From contig NZ_LT629740.1 in the NCBI RefSeq assembly GCF_900105165.1, positions 3,844,001 to 3,908,000 on the forward strand: a stretch of 64,000 nt of DNA, in the 5' to 3' direction. The position numbers and the translations under genes are program-made. Origin of the DNA: Mucilaginibacter mallensis (GTDB lineage: Bacteria > Bacteroidota > Bacteroidia > Sphingobacteriales > Sphingobacteriaceae). How positions within the stretch are numbered: position 1 is the stretch's first letter; every line of letters starts with the position of its first letter. Below the pieces are notes generated by a model. The model saw only the letters and a program-made list of their open reading frames with translations, ran no database searches and was not told where the DNA came from. Of the stretch, positions 36,701 to 44,291 are shown piece by piece.

Positions 36701-36891
36701 AGTGCTTCTTGTAAGTTTTTGTAAGGCATTAAAATTGCATGGGCGGGTTCTTTATTGATGCCTATGCAGCGAGGATCCTCAATCTCCAATGGCACATTAG
36801 CACCCTGCACGACTGTATCTACTTTAATTCTTACAACAGCTTTAGCGGAAAATACGCATAGGGATAACAACAAAAAAAGCAGGCTTTTCAT
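33721..36891 (-). CDS. GH2 beta-galactosidase, LacZ-type, exported
   Basis: 1056 aa. Signal peptide 1-18 (ends FSAKA). Domain order is that of long LacZ: sugar-binding jelly roll (about 70-250, ending WRLSGIFRNV), Ig-like domain (250-365), TIM barrel (365-660), a further beta domain and a Bgal_small_N domain (about 770-1050; FSYFGRGPMENYADRK, MENGNHEDVRW). Catalytic residues are clear: acid/base Glu near 492 in IWSLGNECGSGG and nucleophile Glu near 559 in FYLCEYAHSM. The WEWQDQG motif near 592 is typical of beta-galactosidases. It should remove terminal beta-galactose after the alpha-cap is removed. Site D lies 78 bp upstream of its ATG. Confidence 0.94.
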   Translation of the reverse strand: MKSLLFLLLSLCVFSAKAVVRIKVDTVVQGANVPLEIEDPRCIGINKEPAHAILMPYKNLQEALRADRHASSFCRSLNGTWKFNWVAWPQQRPVDFYKDSYDVSGWKDIKVPSNWQVEGYGTPYYSNYTYIFKKDFPHVMSEPPRNYTAYKERNPVGSYRRDFTVPENWNGRRIFITFDGVDAGFFIWVNGQKVGYSVNSRNAAEFDITRFVKPGKNILAVEVYRFTTGSYLEDQDMWRLSGIFRNVTLWSTPQEHIRDFFIKTILDKQYKNATVDVTACVKNYGDKVIAVNRLRATLYNGTVVVTSANGTIPALKPGEERVVHLSFPVKDPQKWTAETPKLYTAVLTIEKGNDTLETISSRTGFRTIEIKGRIFTINGVRIKLKGVNRHENWPNDGHAVTEAQMIRDIVLIKQANCNHVRTCHYSDDPRWYELCDEYGIYLVAEANLECHGAWDEFNEDPRMKDAIIDRNVANVQSFKNHPSVIIWSLGNECGSGGSNFRAALATVKQLDPSRPTHYQGFGVGEKNPADIESDMYTSLQQVEDYAKGNELTKPFYLCEYAHSMFNSMGSVDYYNALFDKYPTLLGGCIWEWQDQGIYNNRDPKHPIIAFGGGFGEYPNDHYFIHKGVVFSDRSPKPQYPALKHAYQWIGIKESNLKKGMVTIVNKYQFITLNSFTGNWQLSENGIAISSGTFNPGQVGPGTSKDIKIPFIITKTKPGAEYFLRVSFVTNKDQFWAKKGFEVAAEQLKLPVVVPAVAADPGKIQSLELDNSSDFARIKGKGFEIEFDKKTGVFSRFKENGKDILLSNGGPQLHLWRAPHRNDDMWADEGWVKYGIKSLNWAADSIKVTQLSPGKIIISAKLTGTGKAGFIVYEKVAYAISGDGVISADHDVAFSNSSVVLARLGVRMFVNKDLNSFSYFGRGPMENYADRKSAFDIGVYSSSVLQQVTPYEKPMENGNHEDVRWATLTAKNGAVLKIAKGSDAAALQVSAQPYSDEEMEPVEYKIDMPGSKATVLCISHQTLGVGSNSCGPKPMEQYTVYSKPTHFTYEIHLLAGN

Positions 36892-36968
36892 CTATTTAAT
36901 TATTGGGATAATGGAGTAAAATTGGTCAAATAAATATTGTAAAGCAATAATAGTATTTTTTATCCTAT

Positions 36969-36978
36969 TCTGTTCTAT
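36969..36978 (-). promoter_or_regulatory. Candidate PUL operator (site D), upstream of GH2-GH92 operon
   Basis: Read towards GH2 the site is ATAGAACAGA followed by ATAGGATA, again with a 10-base period. It is 78 bp upstream of the GH2 ATG and matches sites A to C. Confidence 0.55.
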
Positions 36979-37142
36979 TATGATTTATTAATTAATCTGG
37001 CATTATAGTATTTTGGCAGCCAGGTAAAGCTCGCGCTTCGATAATAATACATTCTGCTATCATCAATTCTTCACACGGTTTTCCTCGCTTTGGGCTCCGT
37101 TGGCTTCATGCTGACGTTGGTTTTTGATCGCTTTGAATTTCC

Positions 37143-37346
37143 ATCAAAGGCCTGATCTTGCTTAACGTTTTTACTTACCACAATGGAGCCTGTGATGATG
37201 GTCATATCTATGATCTTTATAGCGGTAAAACATACAATTGCGCCTTGAAATTAAAGGATGGCAAACCGAACATCTGGGGATACATTGGTGTACCGCTATT
37301 TGGCCATTCGATTACAACCGAAAAAATATATCACTTCAAAACTTAA
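37143..37346 (+). pseudogene. C-terminal fragment of a DUF2147 protein
   Basis: The frame reads IKGLILLNVFTYHNGACDDG, HIYDLYSGKTYNCALKLKDG, KPNIWGYIGVPLFGHS. This matches the end of DUF2147 proteins (IKGLxxxGxxWxxGxIxDPxxGKxYxCxLxLxDGxLxVRGYIG). DUF2147 proteins are secreted and about 140 aa. Here a stop lies just upstream and only the last ~65 residues remain, with no signal peptide. The final WxR of the family is also replaced. An internal ATG at 37158 could give a 62-aa peptide, but I read it as a remnant. Confidence 0.6.
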
Positions 37347-37372
37347 TAAAAATTTTAAAAAGTTTATAATAT

Positions 37373-37402
37373 TTTGAAAAAGTTAAATAAATATTATATT
37401 TG
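37373..37402 (+). promoter_or_regulatory. Promoter of the ROK regulator gene
   Basis: TTTG (37373-37376), 18 bases, then TATATTTG (37395-37402): a close match to the Bacteroidota housekeeping promoter TTTG / TAnnTTTG. The start codon is at 37432. The -7 box falls in the centre of the inverted repeat 37383-37420. Confidence 0.7.
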
Positions 37403-37420
37403 AAAATAGTATTTATTTAA
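37383..37420. promoter_or_regulatory. Perfect 11-bp inverted repeat, probable ROK autoregulatory operator
   Basis: TTAAATAAATA (37383-37393) and TATTTATTTAA (37410-37420) are exact reverse complements with a 16-base centre that contains the -7 box. AT-rich palindromes over the promoter are typical targets of NagC/Mlc-like ROK repressors, so autorepression is likely. Confidence 0.6.
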
Positions 37421-37431
37421 ATAAACATTTA

Positions 37432-38640
37432 ATGCCGGATTTCAAGCTCTTGTCGGCAAGTTCAATTGCCATTATTAAAGCAATTTATTTTAATCCCGAT
37501 TCAACGTGCCTGGAAATTAGTAAGCAGGTTGAAAACAGCATACCTAATGTTACCAAAAACATAAACGACCTGATTAGAAACGGGATAGTCTATGAAAATG
37601 GCTATGGCGACTCGCGCGGGGGCCGGAAGCCGCTGCTGTACTCGCTGGTAGCGGATAGTTTATACATTATAAGTGTGGCCATGAACCAATTTAATGTACA
37701 GGCCGCTATCATGGATATTACCGGCAGTATTATTTCAGATATTATTCAGTTCGACATTGATATTTACAAAGATGTTAACACACTTGAATTGGTAATAGAA
37801 CAAGTTTTGCATCTCTTTGGGGTTTCGCCTATTGAAAAGAATAAAATTATGGCGGTCGGGATATCAATGCCGGGTGTTATTGATATAGAAAAGGGTGTAA
37901 ATAAAAGTTATTTCAAAAATAATTCAAAAAATATCAGGGATATGCTTTCTGAAAGGATAGGTATTCCTGTTTTTATAGATAATGATTCGGCTGCTATAGC
38001 TTTAGCCGAATTGAAGTTAGGCTTAGGACGAACCATAAAAGAAATTATGGTTGTAAATATAGGCTGGGGAATTGGGCTGGGCATGATTGTTAACGGCAAG
38101 ATCTTTCGTGGCTCTACAGGTTATGCCGGTGAATTTAGCCATATCCCATTATTTAAGAATGGCAAAGTATGCCGCTGTGGTAAAGTAGGTTGTTTAGAAA
38201 CAGAAACCTCCCTTATTATTATTGCAAACAAAGCAAGGGCAGAAATTGCAGAGCTTCAGGCACTAAACACCGGCAATATACTGGAAATTATTAATGCAGT
38301 TTTCGCGCTTGCAAGAGAAGGTAGTCCGGCAGCAATTAAATTAATTACAGAAGCGGGATATCATTTAGGCCAGGCTATCGCTATTCTTATCCATATCATG
38401 AACCCCCAGGTGGTGGTTTTAAGCGGAAAGGGGCGCGAGGCCGGAAGGGTATGGCTTGCTCCTATTGAGCAGGCAATAAATGAGTTATGTATCCCCACCT
38501 TACTTAATGAAAGCGGTGTAGTACTATCACCAATTGAAAAATTCGCACAATTAAAAGGTACTGCAGGTATGGTTATAGAAAACCTTGATGATGTGTTGTT
38601 AAAAAATGAAATGAACAAAAAGCAATTAACCCATCATTAA
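37432..38640 (+). CDS. ROK-family transcriptional repressor (NagC/Mlc/XylR-like)
   Basis: 402 aa. Residues 10-75 are a winged HTH (SSIAIIKAIYFNPDSTCLEI; VTKNINDLIRNGIVYENGYG). Residues 80-390 are the sugar-kinase-like ROK domain: AVGISMPGVIDIEKG near 140, IPVFIDNDSAAIALAELKLG near 182, GWGIGLGMIVNGKIFRGSTG near 205, the GEFSH metal-site residues near 237, and the zinc motif CRCGKVGCLE near 250. The ROK ATP-binding DxGxT motif is not evident at the start of the domain, as expected for a regulator rather than a kinase. It is monocistronic, near the end of the glycan locus and divergent from GH2. The effector is probably a sugar or sugar phosphate. Confidence 0.9.
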   Translation: MPDFKLLSASSIAIIKAIYFNPDSTCLEISKQVENSIPNVTKNINDLIRNGIVYENGYGDSRGGRKPLLYSLVADSLYIISVAMNQFNVQAAIMDITGSIISDIIQFDIDIYKDVNTLELVIEQVLHLFGVSPIEKNKIMAVGISMPGVIDIEKGVNKSYFKNNSKNIRDMLSERIGIPVFIDNDSAAIALAELKLGLGRTIKEIMVVNIGWGIGLGMIVNGKIFRGSTGYAGEFSHIPLFKNGKVCRCGKVGCLETETSLIIIANKARAEIAELQALNTGNILEIINAVFALAREGSPAAIKLITEAGYHLGQAIAILIHIMNPQVVVLSGKGREAGRVWLAPIEQAINELCIPTLLNESGVVLSPIEKFAQLKGTAGMVIENLDDVLLKNEMNKKQLTHH

Positions 38641-38791
38641 ATCATCCAGTATGGTGAAGTTTTAGAATCTTTTAATCTCAACAGCAATTTACCGCATTCG
38701 TTTATCGCCGGTAATATTGTTACGAGCTATATACTTATAAATAAATGTATTGATCCTTAGTAATTGATTGAATATAATCCGGATAACTGAA

Positions 38792-39373
38792 ATGGAATTT
38801 AATGAAAATGAACTAATACAAAAAATATCGGAGGACGATAGTATTGCTTTTGAGGCATTATATAATCATTACAGGATGGATATATACAGGTTCATCTATA
38901 AATTTATTAAAGCGCCTGAATTATCAGACGATCTTTGCCAGGAGATATTTATACGGATATGGGAGAACCGCCATAGCCTTGTGGTAATAAAGAGTTTTAA
39001 ACCCTATCTGTATACCATAACTAAAAATCATACATTAAACTTCCTAAAAAGAGCATCCGTCGACTCAAAGGCCATGGGTATTATCTATTCTTCCATAAGT
39101 GAAAAAAGGAATGAGATGGAGGATAATTTAATAACAAACGAATACCTGAACTATTTACGAAATATTTTAAATACACTCCCACCCCAAAGTCGCGAAGTAT
39201 TTAAACTATGCCGGCAGCAAGGGCATAGCTATGATGAAGTTGCAAAATTGCTTGGCATATCGCGCAGCTGCGTTAAAAAACATATGGTGCGTTCCATGCG
39301 CACATTAAAGCTTTCGGTAGTAAAAGAGTTTGGTATCTCTTTAAGCTTGTTCTTCATATTAATTAAATTTTAA
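38792..39373 (+). CDS. ECF sigma-70 factor (first sigma/FecR/SusCD system)
   Basis: 193 aa from the ATG at 38792 (the frame can extend to a TTG at 38768). Region 2 shows FEALYNHYRMDIYRFIYKFI and SDDLCQEIFIRIWENR. Region 4 shows LPPQSREVFKLCRQQGHSYD then EVAKLLGISRSCVKKHM, followed by a hydrophobic tail. This is the Bacteroidota ECF type paired with FecR anti-sigma factors. The FecR gene starts 68 bases downstream, followed by an STN-type SusC, so the sigma should drive the SusC/SusD genes when the receptor binds its ligand. Confidence 0.92.
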   Translation: MEFNENELIQKISEDDSIAFEALYNHYRMDIYRFIYKFIKAPELSDDLCQEIFIRIWENRHSLVVIKSFKPYLYTITKNHTLNFLKRASVDSKAMGIIYSSISEKRNEMEDNLITNEYLNYLRNILNTLPPQSREVFKLCRQQGHSYDEVAKLLGISRSCVKKHMVRSMRTLKLSVVKEFGISLSLFFILIKF

Positions 39374-39441
39374 AATATTTCTTTGCAGGGGTACCCTCCG
39401 GCCATATTTAATTGTCTTAGTCCATAAACAGCCCATATTTT

Positions 39442-40422
39442 ATGGATGAGAAGGAATTTCAACAAAAATTAATACAACGCTATTTAAATAATCAATGCAC
39501 CGATGAGGAGCTTGAAGCTTTTTTTCATTTGATTGAAAAAGGCCTGATAACAGATGCGCTGATACAGGAGATGGATGTATTATTAAATACTGATGAAGAC
39601 ACAAGTCATCAAGATGTACAGCTATACCCGGATGCTGAAAAAAGAAAATTGAACCTAAGAAGGCTTTTAGGATATGCCGCAATGTTGTTGCTTTGTTTTT
39701 CAACGTGTTTTTATTTCGTTCAACACCGTATTCACCCAATCAATACTGCTGAGCTTGTAAAGTATGACACAGTAGAAACCCAAAGAGGTGAAATTAAAAG
39801 AATAGAGCTTGCTGATAAGTCGGTATTATTTTTAAATGCACATAGCCGGTTACGTTATCCCGAAAAGTTCAGCAATAAGCTCCGCGAGGTTGATCTTTTG
39901 GAAGGAGAGGTTTATTGTGCTATCTATCATGATAAAAACAAACCATTTATTGTACGATCGGGCAACATCAACACACAGGTTTTAGGAACAGCTTTTAATA
40001 TCAGTTTCTATAAATACCTTAAATCTGTTAGTATTTCAGTTACCCAGGGAAAAGTTTCTGTTACAGCTCCCGGCCAAAACAGCAAGCTGAATAAGTCAAT
40101 TTTATTACCAGGTGATAAAATTTCCATTAACAAATTATCAGGCAAAACAACGTATTCCAAAATTGCCATGGCCGATGATGCAATGGGCTGGACAAGCGGT
40201 AAACTAATATTTGATAACAAGAGCCTGGGTGAAGTTGCCAATGTTTTGAGCGACAGGTTCAACACAGAGATTGGGTTTGCTGATAATAGCATAATGCATT
40301 ATCATATAACGGCAACTTTTAATAGCACAGATCACCTTTTGGATATCATTAAAATGCTGTGCATTTCAAATAAGTTAAGATACCATGTAACTGACAAGAA
40401 AATAGTTTTAATGTTTAATTAA
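39442..40422 (+). CDS. FecR-type anti-sigma factor
   Basis: 326 aa. A cytoplasmic N-terminal region of about 70 residues (QQKLIQRYLNNQCTDEELEA) binds the sigma factor. One transmembrane helix lies near 73-92 (LLGYAAMLLLCFSTCFYFV). The periplasmic FecR domain follows at about 108-210 (VETQRGEIKRIELADKSVLF; LNAHSRLRYPEKF; EGEVYCAIYHDKNKPFIVRS), then DUF4974 at about 250-326 (LIFDNKSLGEVANVLSDRFN). The periplasmic part should touch the STN domain of the SusC encoded next. Confidence 0.93.
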   Translation: MDEKEFQQKLIQRYLNNQCTDEELEAFFHLIEKGLITDALIQEMDVLLNTDEDTSHQDVQLYPDAEKRKLNLRRLLGYAAMLLLCFSTCFYFVQHRIHPINTAELVKYDTVETQRGEIKRIELADKSVLFLNAHSRLRYPEKFSNKLREVDLLEGEVYCAIYHDKNKPFIVRSGNINTQVLGTAFNISFYKYLKSVSISVTQGKVSVTAPGQNSKLNKSILLPGDKISINKLSGKTTYSKIAMADDAMGWTSGKLIFDNKSLGEVANVLSDRFNTEIGFADNSIMHYHITATFNSTDHLLDIIKMLCISNKLRYHVTDKKIVLMFN

Positions 40423-40484
40423 TTTATAACCCCTTAAAAATAAAGCGTATGAATATAAAATTTTATTAACCCACTTAAAAAAGA

Positions 40485-40566
40485 AGTACCGGAGAGCTTT
40501 AAAACTTTCCGGTACTAAATTTAATAATACCGGTGTTGTAACGCCAATCACTTACCGGTAATTATT
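40485..40566 (+). promoter_or_regulatory. Two related hairpins in the leader of the STN-type SusC
   Basis: Hairpin 1: AGTACCGGA (40485-40493) with TCCGGTACT (40508-40516). Hairpin 2: AATAATACCGGT (40523-40534) with ACCGGTAATTATT (40554-40566). All four arms share the ACCGG/CCGGT core, so the inner arms could also pair with each other, or the outer two could pair. No good T-run follows either stem. The position between the FecR and SusC genes suggests an mRNA switch, processing site or weak terminator. Confidence 0.5.
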
Positions 40567-40613
40567 ATGTTTTCAATTAACTCATTATTCATTAATAAAA
40601 ACAAAATAAAGGT

Positions 40614-43600
40614 ATGAAAAATTATGCCCGGGGCATACTATCAGATATTTTCCGTATTATGAAGTATACGTCTTATATTTTCTTAATCGTTGTATTAACG
40701 TCTCAATTACTTTGGGCGAGTTCATCTAATGGCCAAACTGTTAAAGATGTCAGGATAGATATAACTCTCCAAAACAAGTCATTAAAGGAAGCCTTTTCAC
40801 AAATAAGTAAAAAGGCTGGATTTGAATTTATTTACAATGAAGGTATGGTTAAGCCCTACCAGGAAGTCAATATATCAGCAAAAAATAAAACGATAGCTGA
40901 TATATTGGGTATGTTACTGCTTAACACCAGGCTTGAGTATAGGGAACAGCAGGATAAAATAATAGTTATTGAAAAGCCTATTGTTGAACGGCCAATTACT
41001 ATCCCTGTTACCGGTAAGGTTGTAGATGAAAAAGGCAGTCCATTGTTTGGTGCTACGGTATCTATAAAGGGAACTGCAACAGGTACACGTACTGACGAAA
41101 ACGGCATTTTTAAATTAGATGTAGCTGATAAAAAAGCCATTATAGTAGTTTCTTATATCGGTTATCAAAAAAAGGAAATTCCTGTAATTGATCAAACAAC
41201 ATTTAATATAGCGTTGGGTCCTTTGGACAATAAGCTTAATGACGTAGTTGTAACTTCTTTTGGTATAAAACAACAGCAAAAAGCGTTGGGTTATGCAACA
41301 AGCACCATAAGCGCGAAAGACATTACCGAAGCGGGAAGTACCAATTTTGCGTCGGCCTTATATGGAAAGGCAGCCGGTGTAATTGTAAGGACACAGCCCG
41401 GTGGCGCCAGCAGTGCGGTTAGTATACAAATCCGTGGTATCAACTCTATCAATTATAACCAACCCCCGTTATATGTGGTTGATGGGGTGATTATACGTAA
41501 TCAACAGCAATACGGCCAGGCCGGATTTAACAACAGCGGTTTTTATACCGACCAAAGGATTGAAGGCAATGGTATATTAGACATTAACCCTGATGATATT
41601 GAATCAATAAATATACTTAAAGGTGGTAGTGCTACAGCATTATATGGTTCTGATGGTGAAAGTGGTGTAATTGTTATTACTACTAAAAAAGGGATAAAAG
41701 GCAAAGGGCCGACAGTTGATTTCAATTATTACGGCACTGAAGAGCAGGCTGCCTTTTTGCCGAATTATCAAAACGTATATGGACAAGGTTACCCGGTTGA
41801 TGTAAATTTAGAAGTTGGTGCCAGTGCTGACGGCACTTTTCCTGATGCTAATTCTCCATCAGGATGGCGCCCGAACTTTAGGGCTTATGCTGATTTTGGC
41901 CCTAAGATGCTTGGACAAAAGGTACAATGGTGGGATGGCTCCATACAATCCTACTCCCCTCAGCCAAACAATTACAAGGATATCTTCCGTACCGGTTTTA
42001 GTTCCAGTGCAAATGTATCCTTATCAAATAAAACTGAAAACTCCGATTATAGAATATCATATACCAGGCTGGATTATGATGGTATACAAAGGGAATCGGG
42101 TGTCCATAAAAACACCTTTGGCTTAAACAGCAGCTTAATCCTGAACAAAGCTGTAAGCGTTGACCTGGTTGCTAATTACGTAAATACGATAACCGATAAT
42201 CGTCCGTATCAAACCAACAGGCTGGCCGATTCATTCGATGGTTTTTTTGGACGTGAAGAGCATATGGGTTTGGTAGAGCAGAAATATCTTACCAGTGACG
42301 GCTTTGAATATGTGCCTTACAATCAAACCCAGCGTAATCCCGCCGAGGCTTTTATATTTAACGTTAGGCCAAATTTATATGATTATTTTTTCAGTACACT
42401 AAAAGACCAATATACAGAGACCGAAAATAGGTTGTATTCAAGCGCTACATTAAACTGGGAAATCATCAAGGACCTGAAATTAAGATTAAGAATGGGTAAT
42501 GATTATACCGCCCGTAATACAGACGCTGAAAATTATAACAATTACCCGGTAGCATTTAATACCGGCGGTACCAGTACAGGTGCTTACAATGTATCATCAG
42601 GCATTTATTCAATATTATACGGTGACGCGTTATTAAGCTACAGCAAGAAAATCGTTAAAAATTTCACCGCTACATTAACAGGTGGTTTCACGGCCAGGCA
42701 CGAAAGCTATCTTGATCAGGCATCAGGCACAACACAGGGCTTGGTAACAGAGAATTTCTTTTCGCTTAGCAATTCAACAGGAATTCTTAGTACTTCCTAT
42801 CAAAGGCAATACCTAATAAAAAAAGGAACCTTTGGTTTGCTGGATCTTTCTTTTAAGGATTACTTGTTTTTAGAGGCCGCCTATCGTCAGGAGGTTTCAT
42901 CAACATTGCCACCACAGAATAACACCTATTATTATCCTGCTATTAACGGAAGTTTTGTTTTTAGTGATCTGCTTAGAAAAAGCTTGCCATCGTTTTTAAG
43001 CTATGGTAAACTGAGGCTTTCTTATACACAGAACGGTAATCCTGCGCCTATATATACATCAAACATTGCCTATTCACAAACTTCGTTGCAAACCATTAAC
43101 GGATCAGTACCGCAACTTAGCATACCATCGGCTTACGGTAACAATACCTTACAGCCGGAAAGAAAACATGAATATGAAATTGGTACCGAATTACGTTTCT
43201 TAAATGATAGGTTAGGTGCTGACGTAAGTTTTTATACAAACAAGATCAACAACCAGATCTTAGGGCTATCAACAGCTCCCAGTAACGGGGCTGCCAGCCA
43301 GATTGTTAACGTAGGTACAATAGGCACTAAAGGCCTCGACGTTGCCTTAAACGCTACACCTATCCTTACAGGGAACTTTAAGTGGGACCTAAGACTTAAT
43401 TATTCATTCTTTAACACAAAAGTATATGCCCTTGCCCCTGATGTGAAAGAATTAATTATGCCGGGTTCAAGTTTTGAAGGTGGTGCTATTAAGATTGTTG
43501 CAAGGCCGGGCGAAGAATTAGGCAATATATATGCTTATCCTATTAAAACGTTAAATGGCAAACCTTTAGTGGATGCTAACGGATATTATGATAATGACCA

Positions 43601-44270
43601 AACTCGTTATGTAAAATCAGGGAATATTAATCCTAAGGCTGCGGGAGGTATATCCAATACCTTTACCTATAAAAGCTTTTCGTTAACTACATTGGTTGAT
43701 TACAGGTTTGGTGGTCAATTGATCTCAACTCCTTTAAAATACGGCATAAGCGCCGGTATGTATACAAGCACACTTAAATACAGGGATACCCAGGATGGTG
43801 GTTTAACTTATTATACCAATGCTAACGGCGTAAATGTACAACTGCCATCAAGCGCAACATCCGGGCCGACTGGTCAAACTGTATACCATGATGGTTTAAT
43901 ACAATCAGGAGTTTTAGCAGATGGGAAACCTAATAACATCATCATTTCAGCAGCTGATTATTATTTTAATCAATTTGATGCAGGTGATCCTAATTCAGTA
44001 AACCAGGGGACAGCTATCTATAACAACAGTTATATTAAGCTTCGCGAGGTTGCTTTAGGGTACTATTTGCCAAAAAGTCTTGTTAAAAATCTGGGATTGT
44101 CGAAAATAAGGTTCTCATTAATTGGCCGCAACCTTTTATACATATACCGTACGCTTAAAAACCTTGATCCTGAAACTACTTTAGGAAATCAATGGTACAA
44201 CCAGGGTATCGACAATGGTTCAATACCATCAACAAGGAGCTATGGATTTTCATTGAACGCCACTTTTTAA
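40614..44270 (+). CDS. STN-domain SusC/RagA TonB-dependent transducer
   Basis: 1218 aa. A long signal region runs to about residue 42 (ends SSNGQ); an internal Met16 is an alternative start. The STN domain at about 45-115 (ITLQNKSLKEAFSQISKKAG; FEFIYNEGMV; TIADILGMLLLNTRLEYREQ) marks a receptor that signals to FecR. Then follow a carboxypeptidase-regulatory-like domain at about 125-205 (SPLFGATVSIKGTATGTRTD; VVSYIGYQKKE), the plug (PLYVVDGVIIRNQQ; INPDDIESINILKGGSATAL) and the barrel ending YGFSLNATF. SusD follows 21 nt later. There are no degradative enzymes nearby, so the substrate is unknown. Confidence 0.94.
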   Translation: MKNYARGILSDIFRIMKYTSYIFLIVVLTSQLLWASSSNGQTVKDVRIDITLQNKSLKEAFSQISKKAGFEFIYNEGMVKPYQEVNISAKNKTIADILGMLLLNTRLEYREQQDKIIVIEKPIVERPITIPVTGKVVDEKGSPLFGATVSIKGTATGTRTDENGIFKLDVADKKAIIVVSYIGYQKKEIPVIDQTTFNIALGPLDNKLNDVVVTSFGIKQQQKALGYATSTISAKDITEAGSTNFASALYGKAAGVIVRTQPGGASSAVSIQIRGINSINYNQPPLYVVDGVIIRNQQQYGQAGFNNSGFYTDQRIEGNGILDINPDDIESINILKGGSATALYGSDGESGVIVITTKKGIKGKGPTVDFNYYGTEEQAAFLPNYQNVYGQGYPVDVNLEVGASADGTFPDANSPSGWRPNFRAYADFGPKMLGQKVQWWDGSIQSYSPQPNNYKDIFRTGFSSSANVSLSNKTENSDYRISYTRLDYDGIQRESGVHKNTFGLNSSLILNKAVSVDLVANYVNTITDNRPYQTNRLADSFDGFFGREEHMGLVEQKYLTSDGFEYVPYNQTQRNPAEAFIFNVRPNLYDYFFSTLKDQYTETENRLYSSATLNWEIIKDLKLRLRMGNDYTARNTDAENYNNYPVAFNTGGTSTGAYNVSSGIYSILYGDALLSYSKKIVKNFTATLTGGFTARHESYLDQASGTTQGLVTENFFSLSNSTGILSTSYQRQYLIKKGTFGLLDLSFKDYLFLEAAYRQEVSSTLPPQNNTYYYPAINGSFVFSDLLRKSLPSFLSYGKLRLSYTQNGNPAPIYTSNIAYSQTSLQTINGSVPQLSIPSAYGNNTLQPERKHEYEIGTELRFLNDRLGADVSFYTNKINNQILGLSTAPSNGAASQIVNVGTIGTKGLDVALNATPILTGNFKWDLRLNYSFFNTKVYALAPDVKELIMPGSSFEGGAIKIVARPGEELGNIYAYPIKTLNGKPLVDANGYYDNDQTRYVKSGNINPKAAGGISNTFTYKSFSLTTLVDYRFGGQLISTPLKYGISAGMYTSTLKYRDTQDGGLTYYTNANGVNVQLPSSATSGPTGQTVYHDGLIQSGVLADGKPNNIIISAADYYFNQFDAGDPNSVNQGTAIYNNSYIKLREVALGYYLPKSLVKNLGLSKIRFSLIGRNLLYIYRTLKNLDPETTLGNQWYNQGIDNGSIPSTRSYGFSLNATF

Positions 44271-44291
44271 TTTTTTAAGATTAGTAAAAAC

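Larger units (their letters stand above)
36892..37431. other. Divergent control region between GH2 and ROK genes
   Basis: 540 bases. It contains site D (36969-36978), a DUF2147 remnant (37143-37346) and the ROK promoter/operator (37373-37420). No intact gene is seen. Confidence 0.65.
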
